Positions 41,886-51,390 of a DNA stretch of 64,000 nt are shown here, piece after piece. The notes below the pieces were generated by a model. It saw nothing but the letters and a program-made list of their open reading frames with translations, had not been told where the DNA came from and searched no databases. The position numbers and the translations under genes are program-made. This stretch comes from Haloglomus halophilum (GTDB lineage Archaea > Halobacteriota > Halobacteria > Halobacteriales > Haloarculaceae). Location: NCBI RefSeq assembly GCF_024298885.1, contig NZ_CP101168.1, forward strand, positions 62,001 through 126,000, given 5' to 3'. Numbering within the stretch: position 1 is the stretch's first letter; the number at the start of each line of letters is the position of its first letter.

Positions 41886-42683
41886 TCAGCAGAAGCGGTC
41901 CCCTCGTAGAGTGTTTAAGTAGCCGGTTATCTGCCAATAGAATAGAGTGAATCGGTGTCGTCGGCGACGACCTTCGAGACGCTTGTCCCCCACGTCGACG
42001 ACACGTGGCCCCAACCGGGTCTGCTCGCCCCCCAGGTGGTGGTCGGCGGCCGTCGCGACTGGCTCGGTTGATTCGTTTTGTTCGTTTCGTTCGTTTCTCG
42101 TAACGAGCACCGGATTGTCGCACCCATTGGCGTAGGTCGTTAACCGGGCGAGGGTTCGGGCCTGGAGGGTTTTCGCGTGGGGCTCGCCAAGGGTATCGTC
42201 GACGCGGTACTGGGTGTCGACCGCCGGCGCGACGATGACGGCGGGCGTGTGGGGTACCGTATCCTCGTTCGGCCTGGGGCCCGTCGACCGGCCGCCCCGG
42301 CATCGGCGGTGGCATCCGGATTGCTTTGTTCACCGCTGCCGGGAGATCACAGACGGCGCCGTAGTGCTGGTAGGCGGTGAATCCGCGTGCCACGTGGATT
42401 CGATCGAGCAACCGTTGACTGGGCGCGATCTGGCGAGTGTCGTCGTCGTCACGTGCCCGTTTGCGTCGACCCAGAAGGCGGGCCCATCGTGCAGGAGGAG
42501 GTGGTCGAGCACGAGCGACTGCAGGATAGGGACGCCGCGGCTCCCCTCGACGTCGAGCAGCGTGATGCCGTCGTCGAGCTACGGCAGCAGCATCTCGTCC
42601 GTAGCCGGATCGGCCTGGTCAGCAAGGGACCGATTGCGGTCTGCGCCCCGAGTTGGCTGGTCCACCGCCAATCGGTTCGACAT
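41886..42683 (-). pseudogene. RecA-like (RadB-type) haloarchaeal protein, broken
   Basis: From the ATG at 42683 the frame reads SNRLAVDQPTR, meets an in-frame TAG at 42579-42581, then continues GITLLDVEGSRGVPILQSLV and HDGPAFWVDANGHVTTTTLA. A frame change near 42430 gives LLDRIHVARGFTAYQHYGAV, and another near 42250 gives IVAPAVDTQYRVDDTLGEPH, LARLTTYANGCDNPVLVTRN and a stop at 41886. Such a protein exists complete in haloarchaea, with a RecA-like fold and degenerate ATP site. At least three lesions make it non-functional. The repeated CGTTTCGTTCGTTT near 42080 lies in it. Confidence 0.55.
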
Positions 42684-42855
42684 TGAGTGTTCCTTCCATA
42701 CTCGACTAAAGGTCTACATTCCCGATAAGCCGCGGCGTGTTGCTTCCGCGTTTCAGGGAACTCGACTTGATTCCCTCCAATCCCGGCACAGCCCCGAGTA
42801 GTCTCTGTTTGGATCCCGCTTCCGAGAATAGTTCCTGAATCGAGCGTTGTTCGTG

Positions 42856-42897
42856 TTAACCAACATCCGGCCGTATTGACGGCGGCGTGTTGGTTAA
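42856..42897. repeat. 10-bp inverted repeat before the gene at 42972
   Basis: TTAACCAACA (42856-42865) and TGTTGGTTAA (42888-42897), perfect, 22 nt apart. It may be an operator or a replication-protein site. No other gene is seen in 42684-42971. Confidence 0.45.
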
Positions 42898-42971
42898 ACC
42901 CACACGGCTGCAGTCTCGGGCCTGACTGCTCGGAATGTTAATGCTAAACGCCACGTTGGAAGAGGTGCTCT

Positions 42972-43562
42972 ATGAGCTACCCACGAACCCACGTCGACCA
43001 CCGAAACCCCGATCACCACGAGTCAATGCACCCAACTCGAAATATCGTGAACGCCCACGTTGTTGCCGGGGAATTCCTCACTTCACGGTACCACGATGCG
43101 CTTCAAACTGTTCTCCATCCCCTCGGCGAGTCTCTGGACACCAAAGACCAACATGCGCTCAACGACCTTGGCATCGTCCATGCTACTGGTTCCGTGAACG
43201 AGCTTTCCCCTATCGTTCGCACATACGTCAAACTCGACGAGTATTGGACACGCACCCATCGTACTGCGCTCAACGAACTATTCGCTGATCGACGTGCTCA
43301 CGTCCTGAGTTGCTGTACGCGGTTCCTTTCTGAGTTCTCTCGACACACGCTCGAAGTCGAATCTGGCCGTTCCGGAACTGCGCTGGATACTACCCTTGCT
43401 CCGCTTCTCGAGTGCGGATTTCTCTCACACACAGATGATGAGAAAACGCCATATTCTGTTGATGAACACCACGCGCTGTATCGACCGACTGAACGGCTCT
43501 TCGACGCACTTCTTGACCAAGCAGCTGTTCTCTGTGAGCTTCTGCTACCGACAGAGCTCTAA
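42972..43562 (+). CDS. hypothetical helical protein
   Basis: 196 residues. Histidine-rich N-terminus, then mostly helices (VAGEFLTSRYHDALQTVLHP, ELSPIVRTYVKLDEYWTRTH) and a C-terminal DALLDQAAVLCELLLP. The family is not recognised. It lies between the decayed region and the defence island and has an inverted repeat 75 nt upstream. Confidence 0.55.
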   Translation: MSYPRTHVDHRNPDHHESMHPTRNIVNAHVVAGEFLTSRYHDALQTVLHPLGESLDTKDQHALNDLGIVHATGSVNELSPIVRTYVKLDEYWTRTHRTALNELFADRRAHVLSCCTRFLSEFSRHTLEVESGRSGTALDTTLAPLLECGFLSHTDDEKTPYSVDEHHALYRPTERLFDALLDQAAVLCELLLPTEL

Positions 43563-43579
43563 TCACACGATTCAGAGCT

Positions 43580-43775
43580 GGCTCTGTAGAAATTCTCCCG
43601 GTCACCAACCTTCTGCGGTGAAACAGTCGATAAGTAGGCTTGCGAATTGGTCACAACTCAGTCGTCATCTTGCGTGGACTCAAATTGGTAAATACTCCAC
43701 GAAGACGGCGGTGAAATCCCTGACGAGCCAGGGGTCTTCTTCGAGGATGAAAATGTATGATCGTTCTGGGCGCCT
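43580..43775. mobile_element. likely IS remnant
   Basis: GGCTCTGTAGAAATTC (43580-43595) resembles IS6-like or related ends. A following + strand frame, KQSISRLANWSQLSRHLAWT, looks like a transposase start but breaks soon. This is a weak call. Confidence 0.35.
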
Positions 43776-45086
43776 CTACGATAGGTCCGTTAGCAGCGTT
43801 GTAAGGAACTGGACCTTCTCTTGATATTCGACCCCGTGTTTGAGAAAAGAGGACATGTCATTGAGATCCCACTGCCCGTATTTGTCGATGTATAGGAGTA
43901 ACAACCCGTCCAGTAGTAATTTCGCACCATTCCGATGACCTTGATGAATCTCGGTCTTTAGCCCTTCATGAACGAGTTCGTGGCGTTTCTCTTCTATCTC
44001 TTCGATGGCTCGCTTCAATTCGGGACGAAGCGAGTCGTCCATGTCGTGGTGATAGGAAAGCGCGAATTCACCACGGTCAACCATCTTGTCGAAGTCACTG
44101 GCGTTCGAATAATCGCTGGTATTCGAAAGAATTTCGATGCCTCTCCAGAAACTAAAGAAAGATTGCCGAACAGATCGTTCGGTTATACCGTCTTGGTACG
44201 CGAGTAGCGCACTGACAATATATCCCTCGTAGGTTCCCTTGTCAGCATCATAGTCGAACGTCGGAATGTCGCTGATCTCATCAACATCGTCTGCGTGGTT
44301 AAAATGGAACCGACCAACCGACCGCCGATAATCGAAATCCATCGGACGATACGTAACGAAATCCCCGTCTTGGAATATGAGGTAGAACGGTGGTTCTTGA
44401 TGACGGGTCCATTTCTCGTAGGGAGCACGATCTGAACTCCCCGGTTGCGGCATACCTGCGGCCCAGAGCTGATCGAAGAAGTTTATTTCAGCGAAGCGGG
44501 ATTCGACGAGTTCCGAGACCCTGTGTAGGGCGTAGAACTCGTCTCGGGCTTTCATTTCGACCATCAAGAAGGTCCACTCACGCCGTTTCAACGGGTGGTC
44601 CGAGTAGTCATTCGGAAGTTCATCCAGAAAGGAATCGAAACTCGAATCATCGTCATTTTCGGCCACTATGAGATGATTTTCCCATTGATCTTCGTCGATT
44701 TGCTCTGCTTTCGACTCGTAGAGTTCGACTTCATCTGGAAAATGCTTGCTCCGAATCATTATCGGGAATACAAGCTTGTACGTGTCCGGTGGAGTCCCTA
44801 ACCAATTCGAGAAAATGCCACTCTTTTTGGTCTGAAAATGACCGCTCAACTCGTCTTCGGTGAGGTCTGTTCCGTGTGTTTCGGCTATCTTGATGAGTCC
44901 TTCGTGAAATTTCTTGTAGAGACCTCTATTCGTGATTCGGTGGTGGTCTCTGTCGAGTCCGAGATCCCGAATGGCTCCGAAAAGGTTCTTTTTGAATGCA
45001 GATTCTTGTCCCATTTGGACACGTACTTCGCCGGTCCTTGGTAGCTCCCAGATTCGCTGATATGCGTCGTAGAACCGCTCGTCCAT
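43776..45086 (-). CDS. ApeA-like HEPN-domain protein, predicted abortive-infection RNase
   Basis: 436 residues. The C-terminal 150 residues have FSFWRGIEILSNTSDYSNAS and an R-X4-H motif in EEKRHELVHEG (about residue 370), the catalytic signature of HEPN RNases. The large N-terminal domain (KLVFPIMIRSKHF, YLIFQDGDFVTYRP) is of the ApeA N-terminal type: a beta-rich sensor part. ApeA proteins act alone against phages. The gene has a TATA box (TTAATATAAG) about 27 nt before its start. It stands at the left border of the defence island. Confidence 0.68.
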   Translation of the reverse strand: MDERFYDAYQRIWELPRTGEVRVQMGQESAFKKNLFGAIRDLGLDRDHHRITNRGLYKKFHEGLIKIAETHGTDLTEDELSGHFQTKKSGIFSNWLGTPPDTYKLVFPIMIRSKHFPDEVELYESKAEQIDEDQWENHLIVAENDDDSSFDSFLDELPNDYSDHPLKRREWTFLMVEMKARDEFYALHRVSELVESRFAEINFFDQLWAAGMPQPGSSDRAPYEKWTRHQEPPFYLIFQDGDFVTYRPMDFDYRRSVGRFHFNHADDVDEISDIPTFDYDADKGTYEGYIVSALLAYQDGITERSVRQSFFSFWRGIEILSNTSDYSNASDFDKMVDRGEFALSYHHDMDDSLRPELKRAIEEIEEKRHELVHEGLKTEIHQGHRNGAKLLLDGLLLLYIDKYGQWDLNDMSSFLKHGVEYQEKVQFLTTLLTDLS

Positions 45087-45296
45087 GATATAGGTCCTGT
45101 CTGGTTCTTATATTAAGTTGGTGCGGGTTCCTTATCAGTGCGTTCGGTCCCTCCAGCGAATAACAGCGGCGAGTTGCTGTATACCTCCTCTGGACTTACC
45201 GACCATACCCAAATCTACAATCAAACGAGGGTGCAACAGAACCAGCCCTTCACATTTCCAGATACGTTGAAGATTCTCCCGGTCGGACCCGGATGT

Positions 45297-45917
45297 ATGT
45301 GTGGCCGAAACTCGCTTTTCATCGACCAGGCCGACCTCGAGGCTCGCTTCGACGCCGAGGTCGTTGCGGACGGCGGGTACACACCCCGATACAACATCGC
45401 GCCTGGCGACGACCTCCACATCATCACGAACGAGGCTCCAGACGAGATCGACGCCTACTACTGGGGGTTGATTCCGTTCTGGGCGGACGAACCCGAGGAG
45501 GGCATCATCAACGCTCGCTCCGAGACTGCCGACGAGAAACGCGTCTTCGAGCGGGCGTGGGAATCACGTCCCTGCCTCGTCCCCTCGTCAGGCTTCTACG
45601 AGTGGAAATCGCCGAACGGCGGGTCGAAACAGCCCTATCGGATTTTTCGCGAGGACGACCCCGCGTTCGCGATGGCGGGGCTCTGGGACGTCTGAGAGGG
45701 CGACGACGAGACGATTTCGTGCGTCACGATTCTCACGACGGAGCCGAACGACCTGATGGAGTCCATCCACGACCGGATGCCGGTCGTCCTCCCGAAGGAC
45801 GACCTAGACGCCTACGAGATATCGACGCGGGTCAACAACCCCGGCAACGACGATCCTCAGGTCATCGATCCGCTGGACCACGAGCGATCGGGTCTCGGTG
45901 AGTTCAGTTCCGGATAG
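45297..45917 (+). pseudogene. SRAP/HMCES (YedK-like) protein, broken by a TGA
   Basis: Starts MCGRNSLF, with the catalytic Cys2 of SRAP proteins, and continues with GGYTPRYNIAPGDDLHIITN, INARSETADEKRVFERAWES, PCLVPSSGFYEWK. A TGA at 45693-45695 interrupts where a Trp is expected (LWDV-W-E). After it the same frame reads CVTILTTEPNDLMESIHDRM, then an apparently shortened part, EISTRVNNPGNDDPQVIDPL and HERSGLGEFSSG to TAG 45915-45917. The usual segment between LPKDDLDA and EIS is short, so a deletion is likely too. SRAP proteins cross-link to abasic sites in ssDNA. Confidence 0.75.
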
Positions 45918-46103
45918 CTGACGAAGTCACGGTCACTGCATCGGCGACGCAGCTGCCGGATCGACGAGCGAGTACTCTCGATCCCAGATGGTACCTTCTG
46001 CCGTGAGGCGGTCTTCGAGATGCTTACGCTCGGTCTTGTCCAATTGTGCCTTCCGCTGAGAGAGAATCACTTACTATGCGACGATGACCCGTCTGTTATC
46101 AGG

Positions 46104-47504
46104 CTAGCAACTATCCTGATCATCTGTTTCCGCGTCAGATGGCCACGTTGGGCCCTCTGGGCGGGGGATCTCCTCTACCAAATCCTTCTCGAACTTCGAA
46201 GCTCTCCAAGCTATCACGTTCTCCTTCCGCTGGACGTACTTTTCGTCAGTCTCCAGCCAGCGGGCAATATCCTCGTAACTGTGACCAGCACAGAGCAGCA
46301 CCATCAATGCGAAATCGAAGCGATTGAGATTGCTCTCGTTCGCATCGGCATCAATACGGTCGAGGAACGCCTTTGAGGCATCACCGACGAACTCCATCAG
46401 TATCTCATACAGCTCCTCGTTATCAAATCCATCAAACGTGAATCCCTCCGTGATGTTGTTCCCAGGGTCACTCTCTTCGGTATCCCAGCGAATCTCTTCG
46501 AGGGCCGCTCTTTCACAGTCGTGAAGTCTCGATAGGCGCTCTGGATACTCCTGTTCCCAGGTCGTGATTGTGTCGGCTACAGCCTCAGATTGAGCGTGTT
46601 CGATATAGGGATCACACCCTCGCTTAGCGATGACTGACTCGATGTTCTTTCCCGAGATTGTCAGTAGCACGGACGCACATCGATCAGTCTTCTCGAGGAT
46701 CTGTGCGACTTCACGACGCGATTCGAGTTCGTCAAGGCCTGCACGTTTCTGCGCGTCGTGGACGAGGTTGTTTCTACGTTCTTTGACCTCGACAAGCGAT
46801 CCGTGATCACCCCCGGTCAGTATTTGGATATCACAGAGTTTCTCTAATCGCTTAGCGTGCCCCATACTCCGAACGTGCTCTGTGATGCTGTCGAGACGAG
46901 ATTCTTCACGAAAGAGTTCGTTGAGGACAGTTTCTGTCGTTAACTCTTCGATGAGTGCCGAGGCGAGGAGTAGATACGAAAAGAATGACCGCTCAACGTC
47001 GCTGTCGATCTCGTCGGTGGAGCGGAGTTTTTCAGCGATTTCAGCACGCTGTTCGAGATAATACTCGAGGACGTTGTCTGAGTGCCCGACTAGAGAGTTT
47101 TGGCGTTCTACGTATGCAACTTGGAGGAGTAATTCCTTATCGAAAGGAGTGCTCTCACTCAGCTTCTGACACTTCTGGAGCGAATTTGTGGGGAGATGGC
47201 GAGTCAAATAATCGATGTCGTCGTAGACGAGCGGCGTATTCGTCGGACAATTGTCTACGATTGACTGAAAGTCGTCGTTATCAGCGAGCTCGCTGAGTGC
47301 AGCACGTATCTCGTCGACGCCAAGTTCCCGGACATCTTCTGACAGGTCTGATTTTTCACCGACCGGAACAACGCGGTACGACGCATCTCCAACGATGACG
47401 ACCGGCCCTTCCAGATCGAGAACCTGATATTCCCCGATAGGGCTCAGAGAGACTGTCTCTGCGTCTATTGCGAACGATAAGTCGAGATCAGTATCGTCGC
47501 CCAC
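46104..47504 (-). CDS. HEPN-type protein with C-terminal helix-turn-helix
   Basis: 466 residues from a GTG at 47504. Central part: SYLLLASALIEELTTETVLN and KERRNNLVHDAQKRAG, an R-X4-H motif (RNNLVH, about residue 250) of the HEPN RNase fold. N-terminal 90 residues are beta-rich (SPIGEYQVLDLEGPVVIVGD). The C-terminus has an HTH-like GHSYEDIARWLETDEKYVQR. No exact family is known to me. A 40-residue gene ends 22 nt upstream, and the pair looks like an operon. A role in defence is inferred from the motif and the neighbours. Confidence 0.58.
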   Translation of the reverse strand: MGDDTDLDLSFAIDAETVSLSPIGEYQVLDLEGPVVIVGDASYRVVPVGEKSDLSEDVRELGVDEIRAALSELADNDDFQSIVDNCPTNTPLVYDDIDYLTRHLPTNSLQKCQKLSESTPFDKELLLQVAYVERQNSLVGHSDNVLEYYLEQRAEIAEKLRSTDEIDSDVERSFFSYLLLASALIEELTTETVLNELFREESRLDSITEHVRSMGHAKRLEKLCDIQILTGGDHGSLVEVKERRNNLVHDAQKRAGLDELESRREVAQILEKTDRCASVLLTISGKNIESVIAKRGCDPYIEHAQSEAVADTITTWEQEYPERLSRLHDCERAALEEIRWDTEESDPGNNITEGFTFDGFDNEELYEILMEFVGDASKAFLDRIDADANESNLNRFDFALMVLLCAGHSYEDIARWLETDEKYVQRKENVIAWRASKFEKDLVEEIPRPEGPTWPSDAETDDQDSC

Positions 47505-47526
47505 GCGTCAAAAACTGCAAAGGGCT

Positions 47527-47649
47527 CTATTCGACCTGGGCTTCGTACTCGTCCCAAAGCGTGTCGATGTCCGTGCCGGTCTCCTCAGAGATATGGCGCA
47601 GCAACTGCGCCCTGTTCTCGAACCGACGGAGCTGGCCCTTTGCGCTCAT
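47527..47649 (-). CDS. 40-residue protein preceding the HEPN gene
   Basis: Reads MSAKGQLRRFENRAQLLRHI, ending ETGTDIDTLWDEYEAQVE: an amphipathic helix with a possible small HTH. ATTTATTA lies about 27 nt before the ATG, a classical TATA position for leaderless transcription. It ends 22 nt before the HEPN gene, so it could be a small regulator or antitoxin. Confidence 0.55.
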   Translation of the reverse strand: MSAKGQLRRFENRAQLLRHISEETGTDIDTLWDEYEAQVE

Positions 47650-47736
47650 AGTAGGACATAATCGCTCCTGCAGTAATAAATCACGGGGTGCATTCTCTCG
47701 GTCAACAAAACACGACCTACCAATTCTTTAATCACC

Positions 47737-47790
47737 TCGCAGAAGACGCGCTGGTGCGGCATGATCGAGTCGATGCTCTTCTGGTAATGG
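47737..47790 (-). pseudogene. fragment of an orc1/cdc6 C-terminus
   Basis: The - strand reads QKSIDSIMPHQRVFCEVIKE, matching QKSIDSLTPHQRVIYDIVRE of the intact Orc1/Cdc6 at 52540-53568 at the start of its winged-helix domain. DNA identity extends over about 48 bp, in the same orientation. The rest of the gene is missing. The surrounding 47650-47801 has no other gene. Confidence 0.7.
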
Positions 47791-47801
47791 GCACTGATTT
47801 G

Positions 47802-49049
47802 CTATTGATCTTCTGAGGCGGTGTCTGAGCCGTCTGAAAGTGAATGATTCTGTAATCGACCAGAGGGATAGTATCGGCCCTCGTCTTTGCTGTAGAGGTA
47901 GGTCTGGATCGGTCTAAGAGTGTTTGTGTTTCGCCCGAAGAGAAAGGCGAGCCCCATCGGGCCAGCTATGAAGAGATGAATAGTCGATGTTTTTGGCAGT
48001 TCTTTGATTGCGTCTCGTACCTTGGTACGGAAAACATCTGCAGCATGGGCTGCCTGTGCCGGGGACAATTCCACACCAGGCCCATCTTCCGGTGTTAATC
48101 TGATAATACCGTTGAAATCCGGAAGGTCGTTATGCATTTGGTCTATCTCCGGTTGCACATCGGCAGCGATGTTGACGAGCACCGCCAGCTCCGATCCGTG
48201 ATTCGGTTGTCGCTGGAGCTCTCCTTCTAACCCGCTTTCCTCTTGGTCGATATCGAGTGTCCATTCTGCCATCCCGGCAGGGCCGGTGGGTTGCATCCAC
48301 GTTGCTTGGATACGACGTGTGGTTGGAAGACAGTAACCGGCCGCGAACGCAGCGGGAAGATGCGTTCGGCCACGGAAGCGGAGTGGGCGGCCCGATGCGT
48401 TTTGAATGAGACAGTCCGTTACCGTGGTTAACGCCGGGAGTAGACGTTGGTTCCATACTTCTTGGGATGGTGGACCATGTTCGAAAGATCTTGACCAGTC
48501 AATAGCAATCGCTGGATCGATGTCGTGAGCCGGCGATTCGTAGGTGTCAAGTGAACATTCGAGAGGCTCACCGTCCGGTAAATACCCATCTATCCGCTCG
48601 ATCCGCTCTGATAAGACGGCCTGGACGATATCTGTAGCTTTGTCAGACGTGGCCGCCTCTAGGGGGAGCATTTTCCAAGCGGAAAAGTCGTGGAGGATCG
48701 GTGCCTCGTTGAGTATCGATTTGGCTTCTCCAACGCTGATATCGGGACATGGCACCACGACCACGAAAAACTCGTCATCACTGTCCCATCGTTTGTTGAA
48801 CCCCGGCAACTCGTCGTTGAGAATGATATCGGAGTCGGCTACGCCCTCACTAACGAGCGCAATTCCACTGGCTGTTTCCGGGTTCTCCAACTGGTCGATG
48901 ATTTCATCTCTGAGTGGCTCCGGCTTCAAATCGAAGATATCCCGCCAAATCGGCACCCCGTGTCGCTCCAGTTCCATCTGCAGGAAGTTGGCGACGTCCG
49001 TCTGTTCGTGCTTATAGCTGAGAAATACACGGCCAGTTGGATCAGTCAT
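47802..49049 (-). CDS. TIR-SAVED effector of a CBASS system
   Basis: 415 residues. Residues 5-140 are a TIR domain (GRVFLSYKHEQTDVANFLQM, HGVPIWRDIFDL, SGIALVSEGVADSDI). Residues about 170-400 show the SAVED fold: GYCLPTTRRIQATWMQ, then STIHLFIAGPMGLAFLFGRN with TLRPIQTYLYS, the typical end of SAVED domains. Such proteins sense a cyclic oligonucleotide, assemble and degrade NAD+. The start overlaps the stop of the fused E1 gene by four bases (ATGA), so both are coupled. Confidence 0.82.
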   Translation of the reverse strand: MTDPTGRVFLSYKHEQTDVANFLQMELERHGVPIWRDIFDLKPEPLRDEIIDQLENPETASGIALVSEGVADSDIILNDELPGFNKRWDSDDEFFVVVVPCPDISVGEAKSILNEAPILHDFSAWKMLPLEAATSDKATDIVQAVLSERIERIDGYLPDGEPLECSLDTYESPAHDIDPAIAIDWSRSFEHGPPSQEVWNQRLLPALTTVTDCLIQNASGRPLRFRGRTHLPAAFAAGYCLPTTRRIQATWMQPTGPAGMAEWTLDIDQEESGLEGELQRQPNHGSELAVLVNIAADVQPEIDQMHNDLPDFNGIIRLTPEDGPGVELSPAQAAHAADVFRTKVRDAIKELPKTSTIHLFIAGPMGLAFLFGRNTNTLRPIQTYLYSKDEGRYYPSGRLQNHSLSDGSDTASEDQ

Positions 49050-51382
49050 ATATCGTCACCGACGTTGAGAGTTGAAGCAGCATCTGGGTTGTCAATCCGT
49101 TCTAACTGCTCGTATTCCTTACTATCGTGGAATAGATAGGCGTTAATCGAGAACTGACCCTCTTCGTCCTGACCAACGATGAAGAGTAGCGGATGCGGAC
49201 AGTCGTAGCCGTCGTCGTTGGCGATTTCATTCATCGCAGTTCGATCGTCCCGACTGATATCGGGTGAAGCGCCGGGATGGTAATGCCATTCACCGAGATA
49301 GTCGATACCGATGCTCTCCCTGGCATCTTTGAGCCACTCCTCGACTTTGTCGGTTCCTCGGAGGAATCGAGTTGGTTCTTGAATGGAGTCCCGCGGTGGG
49401 TCTCGGGCATTAACCACCAGTGCTGGTCCATCGAGACGGTCGGTACCAGCCAGAATTCCGCCCGTTTCACATGGATGTTCCTTTCGACAGCGATCATACA
49501 TCGCTTCAAGACACGTAGCCGGAATCTGTACGGTGATTGGCGATTCCGGCGCTCGCCATATTATTCCGTCCTGGAAGGGAGGTGTGGCCTGTGAAATGGT
49601 CGGCAGCTCGTCGTCACTACCGGTCTCGAGTACGGTGAAGTGATTCTCGCGCAGACTCAATGCCGTCGCCTGATCAAGAAGCCGTGTCACTGTCCCAGCC
49701 CACGTCATCACCCGGTCCGTTCGGATAACTGATGCTGGGTGCCAGCAGCCCACTCGTTCGGGGATGGCATCCTCGTCTTCGTCCCATTCGATCTGTTCTT
49801 GCAACCGCCATGGATCGAACGCTTCGTTGTAATCGCTGTACGGAAAGGTATGTGAGTAAGCTGTTAAGCAGAACAACCGGTTCGCTCGCCGACCCATAGC
49901 CGCAGAACAAAACACGACCGGGTGATTCCATCTAATCGCATCAAGAGCGCGACGAACTCCCCGTGACGCGGTACAGTCAATTACTACCTCCGCTTCTCTA
50001 ATTGGCTCCGGCACCTCACCGCTCGGTGGAAAGGCGCTATCCACATCAAGCACCTGAGCGTACGGTGCAATTGATTCAAGCCGGTCCGCGATTGCTGTCG
50101 CCTTGTTTCGCCCCACCTCATCGATTGTTAGTGTGTGGCGAGCCACGTTGCCGATCTCATACGTGTCGTTGTCGACGATGGTAAGCTGCTGACAGCCGGC
50201 TCGAACGAGATTCTCGGCAACCGTACTGCCGAGCGCTCCCGCTCCGATGAGCACGATGTTGCGATCCAGAAACCACTCCGTCATATGTCCGCGTCTGGTG
50301 AGTTGCTCATGCGACCAGTTGTCCGAGTCCAGCCACCGGATCTGTTCCTCTCCAGCTTCCCGCCGTTCGGCTATCTCAGGCCCCTTTCCAGTATCTCGAA
50401 ATCCGCCGGAGAGGTCATTCGGATCTTTGAACTCCCGTATCTCGATTGGTTGCCAATAAATGATCTCGGGGTCGCCGTCGACCGTAGCTGGGATGGGGAA
50501 CCCGATTAGAAGAATCTTGACCGGTTCATCGTCCAAGACGGGCTTGATATTCGCCCGTAGTTCGTACGGGTCGGTCTCGGTGCCCTCGAAAACCCCTTCC
50601 AAATCTTCCCACGTCTCCGGGGCCTCCCACGGGGGTTCAATCGGAACCTCTTCTAACAGTGCCCACGCCCCGGAAACAGAGACATCAGGATTCGAATCGA
50701 CGTATCCGCCCCATTGTGGCCGATAGACGACTTCATCGTCGCTGTCTTTGAACGTTCCAGTCGCGTATGTCTCTTCAGCGGTCGGCAACGAGCAGAGGTT
50801 GACCGTACCCCACTGTCCATACGTCTCCCTCCAGTCTGAGAACGACTCCTGCGTCTCGTTGAATGCGATGGTCGGGGCCGACCCCGAACTCGTATCGAAT
50901 GCCGGGATTTCAAACGGTTCGTCCGGTTTCCGAAGATCCCCTTGCGCAGCATTACTCAACCACTGCAATGCTCGGTCCATTTGCCAGCAGAGTCGATCAC
51001 GGCTTGTGCTGGGTTCGCCGGTGGCTCCCGTTTGACTGAGGGTGTGTCCATACCGAGCAACACAGATATCGCCTCTTCGCCATGGAGTATCGTTGCTCCC
51101 AGCCACGTTCAGCTTCTGGTGGGGGAATGTGGCGGTAATGGTGTTCTCTTCTTGATCCGCAGGGTAGATCCCAATTGAACCGGCGGGGTACGTATCCCGT
51201 AGATGGAGATACCAGTCTGTCTTGCGTGGCACGTCCGGATGGGGTTCTAAGTCGTCTGGAGAAAGCCTGATCTTGATAATCCACCGTCCGTTGCTATCGT
51301 CTCGATATGGGTCTTTGAGGACGGTGACCCCATCCCGTTCGGCAATGGCTGCGATGGCTTCTGTAATTTCGTGGGGAGGCAT
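49046..51382 (-). CDS. CBASS ancillary protein: E2-like, E1 (ThiF) and JAB peptidase in one chain
   Basis: 778 residues. The N-terminal about 150 residues form an E2-like/UBC-type region, then a linker domain. The E1 adenylation domain begins NIVLIGAGALGSTVAENLVR (about 375) with the TIVDNDTYEIGNVARHTL strand-loop. The C-terminus (about 620-770) is a JAB/MPN isopeptidase: CETGGILAG with the Glu and GEWHYHPGASPDISRDDRT with H-X-H-P...S-X2-D. In type II CBASS, Cap2 (E1/E2) conjugates the CD-NTase to a target and Cap3 (JAB) removes it; here both are one protein. Between CD-NTase and effector, 8 nt from the former. Confidence 0.82.
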   Translation of the reverse strand: MPPHEITEAIAAIAERDGVTVLKDPYRDDSNGRWIIKIRLSPDDLEPHPDVPRKTDWYLHLRDTYPAGSIGIYPADQEENTITATFPHQKLNVAGSNDTPWRRGDICVARYGHTLSQTGATGEPSTSRDRLCWQMDRALQWLSNAAQGDLRKPDEPFEIPAFDTSSGSAPTIAFNETQESFSDWRETYGQWGTVNLCSLPTAEETYATGTFKDSDDEVVYRPQWGGYVDSNPDVSVSGAWALLEEVPIEPPWEAPETWEDLEGVFEGTETDPYELRANIKPVLDDEPVKILLIGFPIPATVDGDPEIIYWQPIEIREFKDPNDLSGGFRDTGKGPEIAERREAGEEQIRWLDSDNWSHEQLTRRGHMTEWFLDRNIVLIGAGALGSTVAENLVRAGCQQLTIVDNDTYEIGNVARHTLTIDEVGRNKATAIADRLESIAPYAQVLDVDSAFPPSGEVPEPIREAEVVIDCTASRGVRRALDAIRWNHPVVFCSAAMGRRANRLFCLTAYSHTFPYSDYNEAFDPWRLQEQIEWDEDEDAIPERVGCWHPASVIRTDRVMTWAGTVTRLLDQATALSLRENHFTVLETGSDDELPTISQATPPFQDGIIWRAPESPITVQIPATCLEAMYDRCRKEHPCETGGILAGTDRLDGPALVVNARDPPRDSIQEPTRFLRGTDKVEEWLKDARESIGIDYLGEWHYHPGASPDISRDDRTAMNEIANDDGYDCPHPLLFIVGQDEEGQFSINAYLFHDSKEYEQLERIDNPDAASTLNVGDDI

Positions 51383-51390
51383 TTATGACG

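Noticed and set aside
42060..42100. Repeated CGTTTCGTTCGTTT as a possible tandem regulatory repeat
   Set aside because: It falls in the coding frame of the RecA-like pseudogene (complement encodes RNERNEQNE), so it is a short coding repeat.
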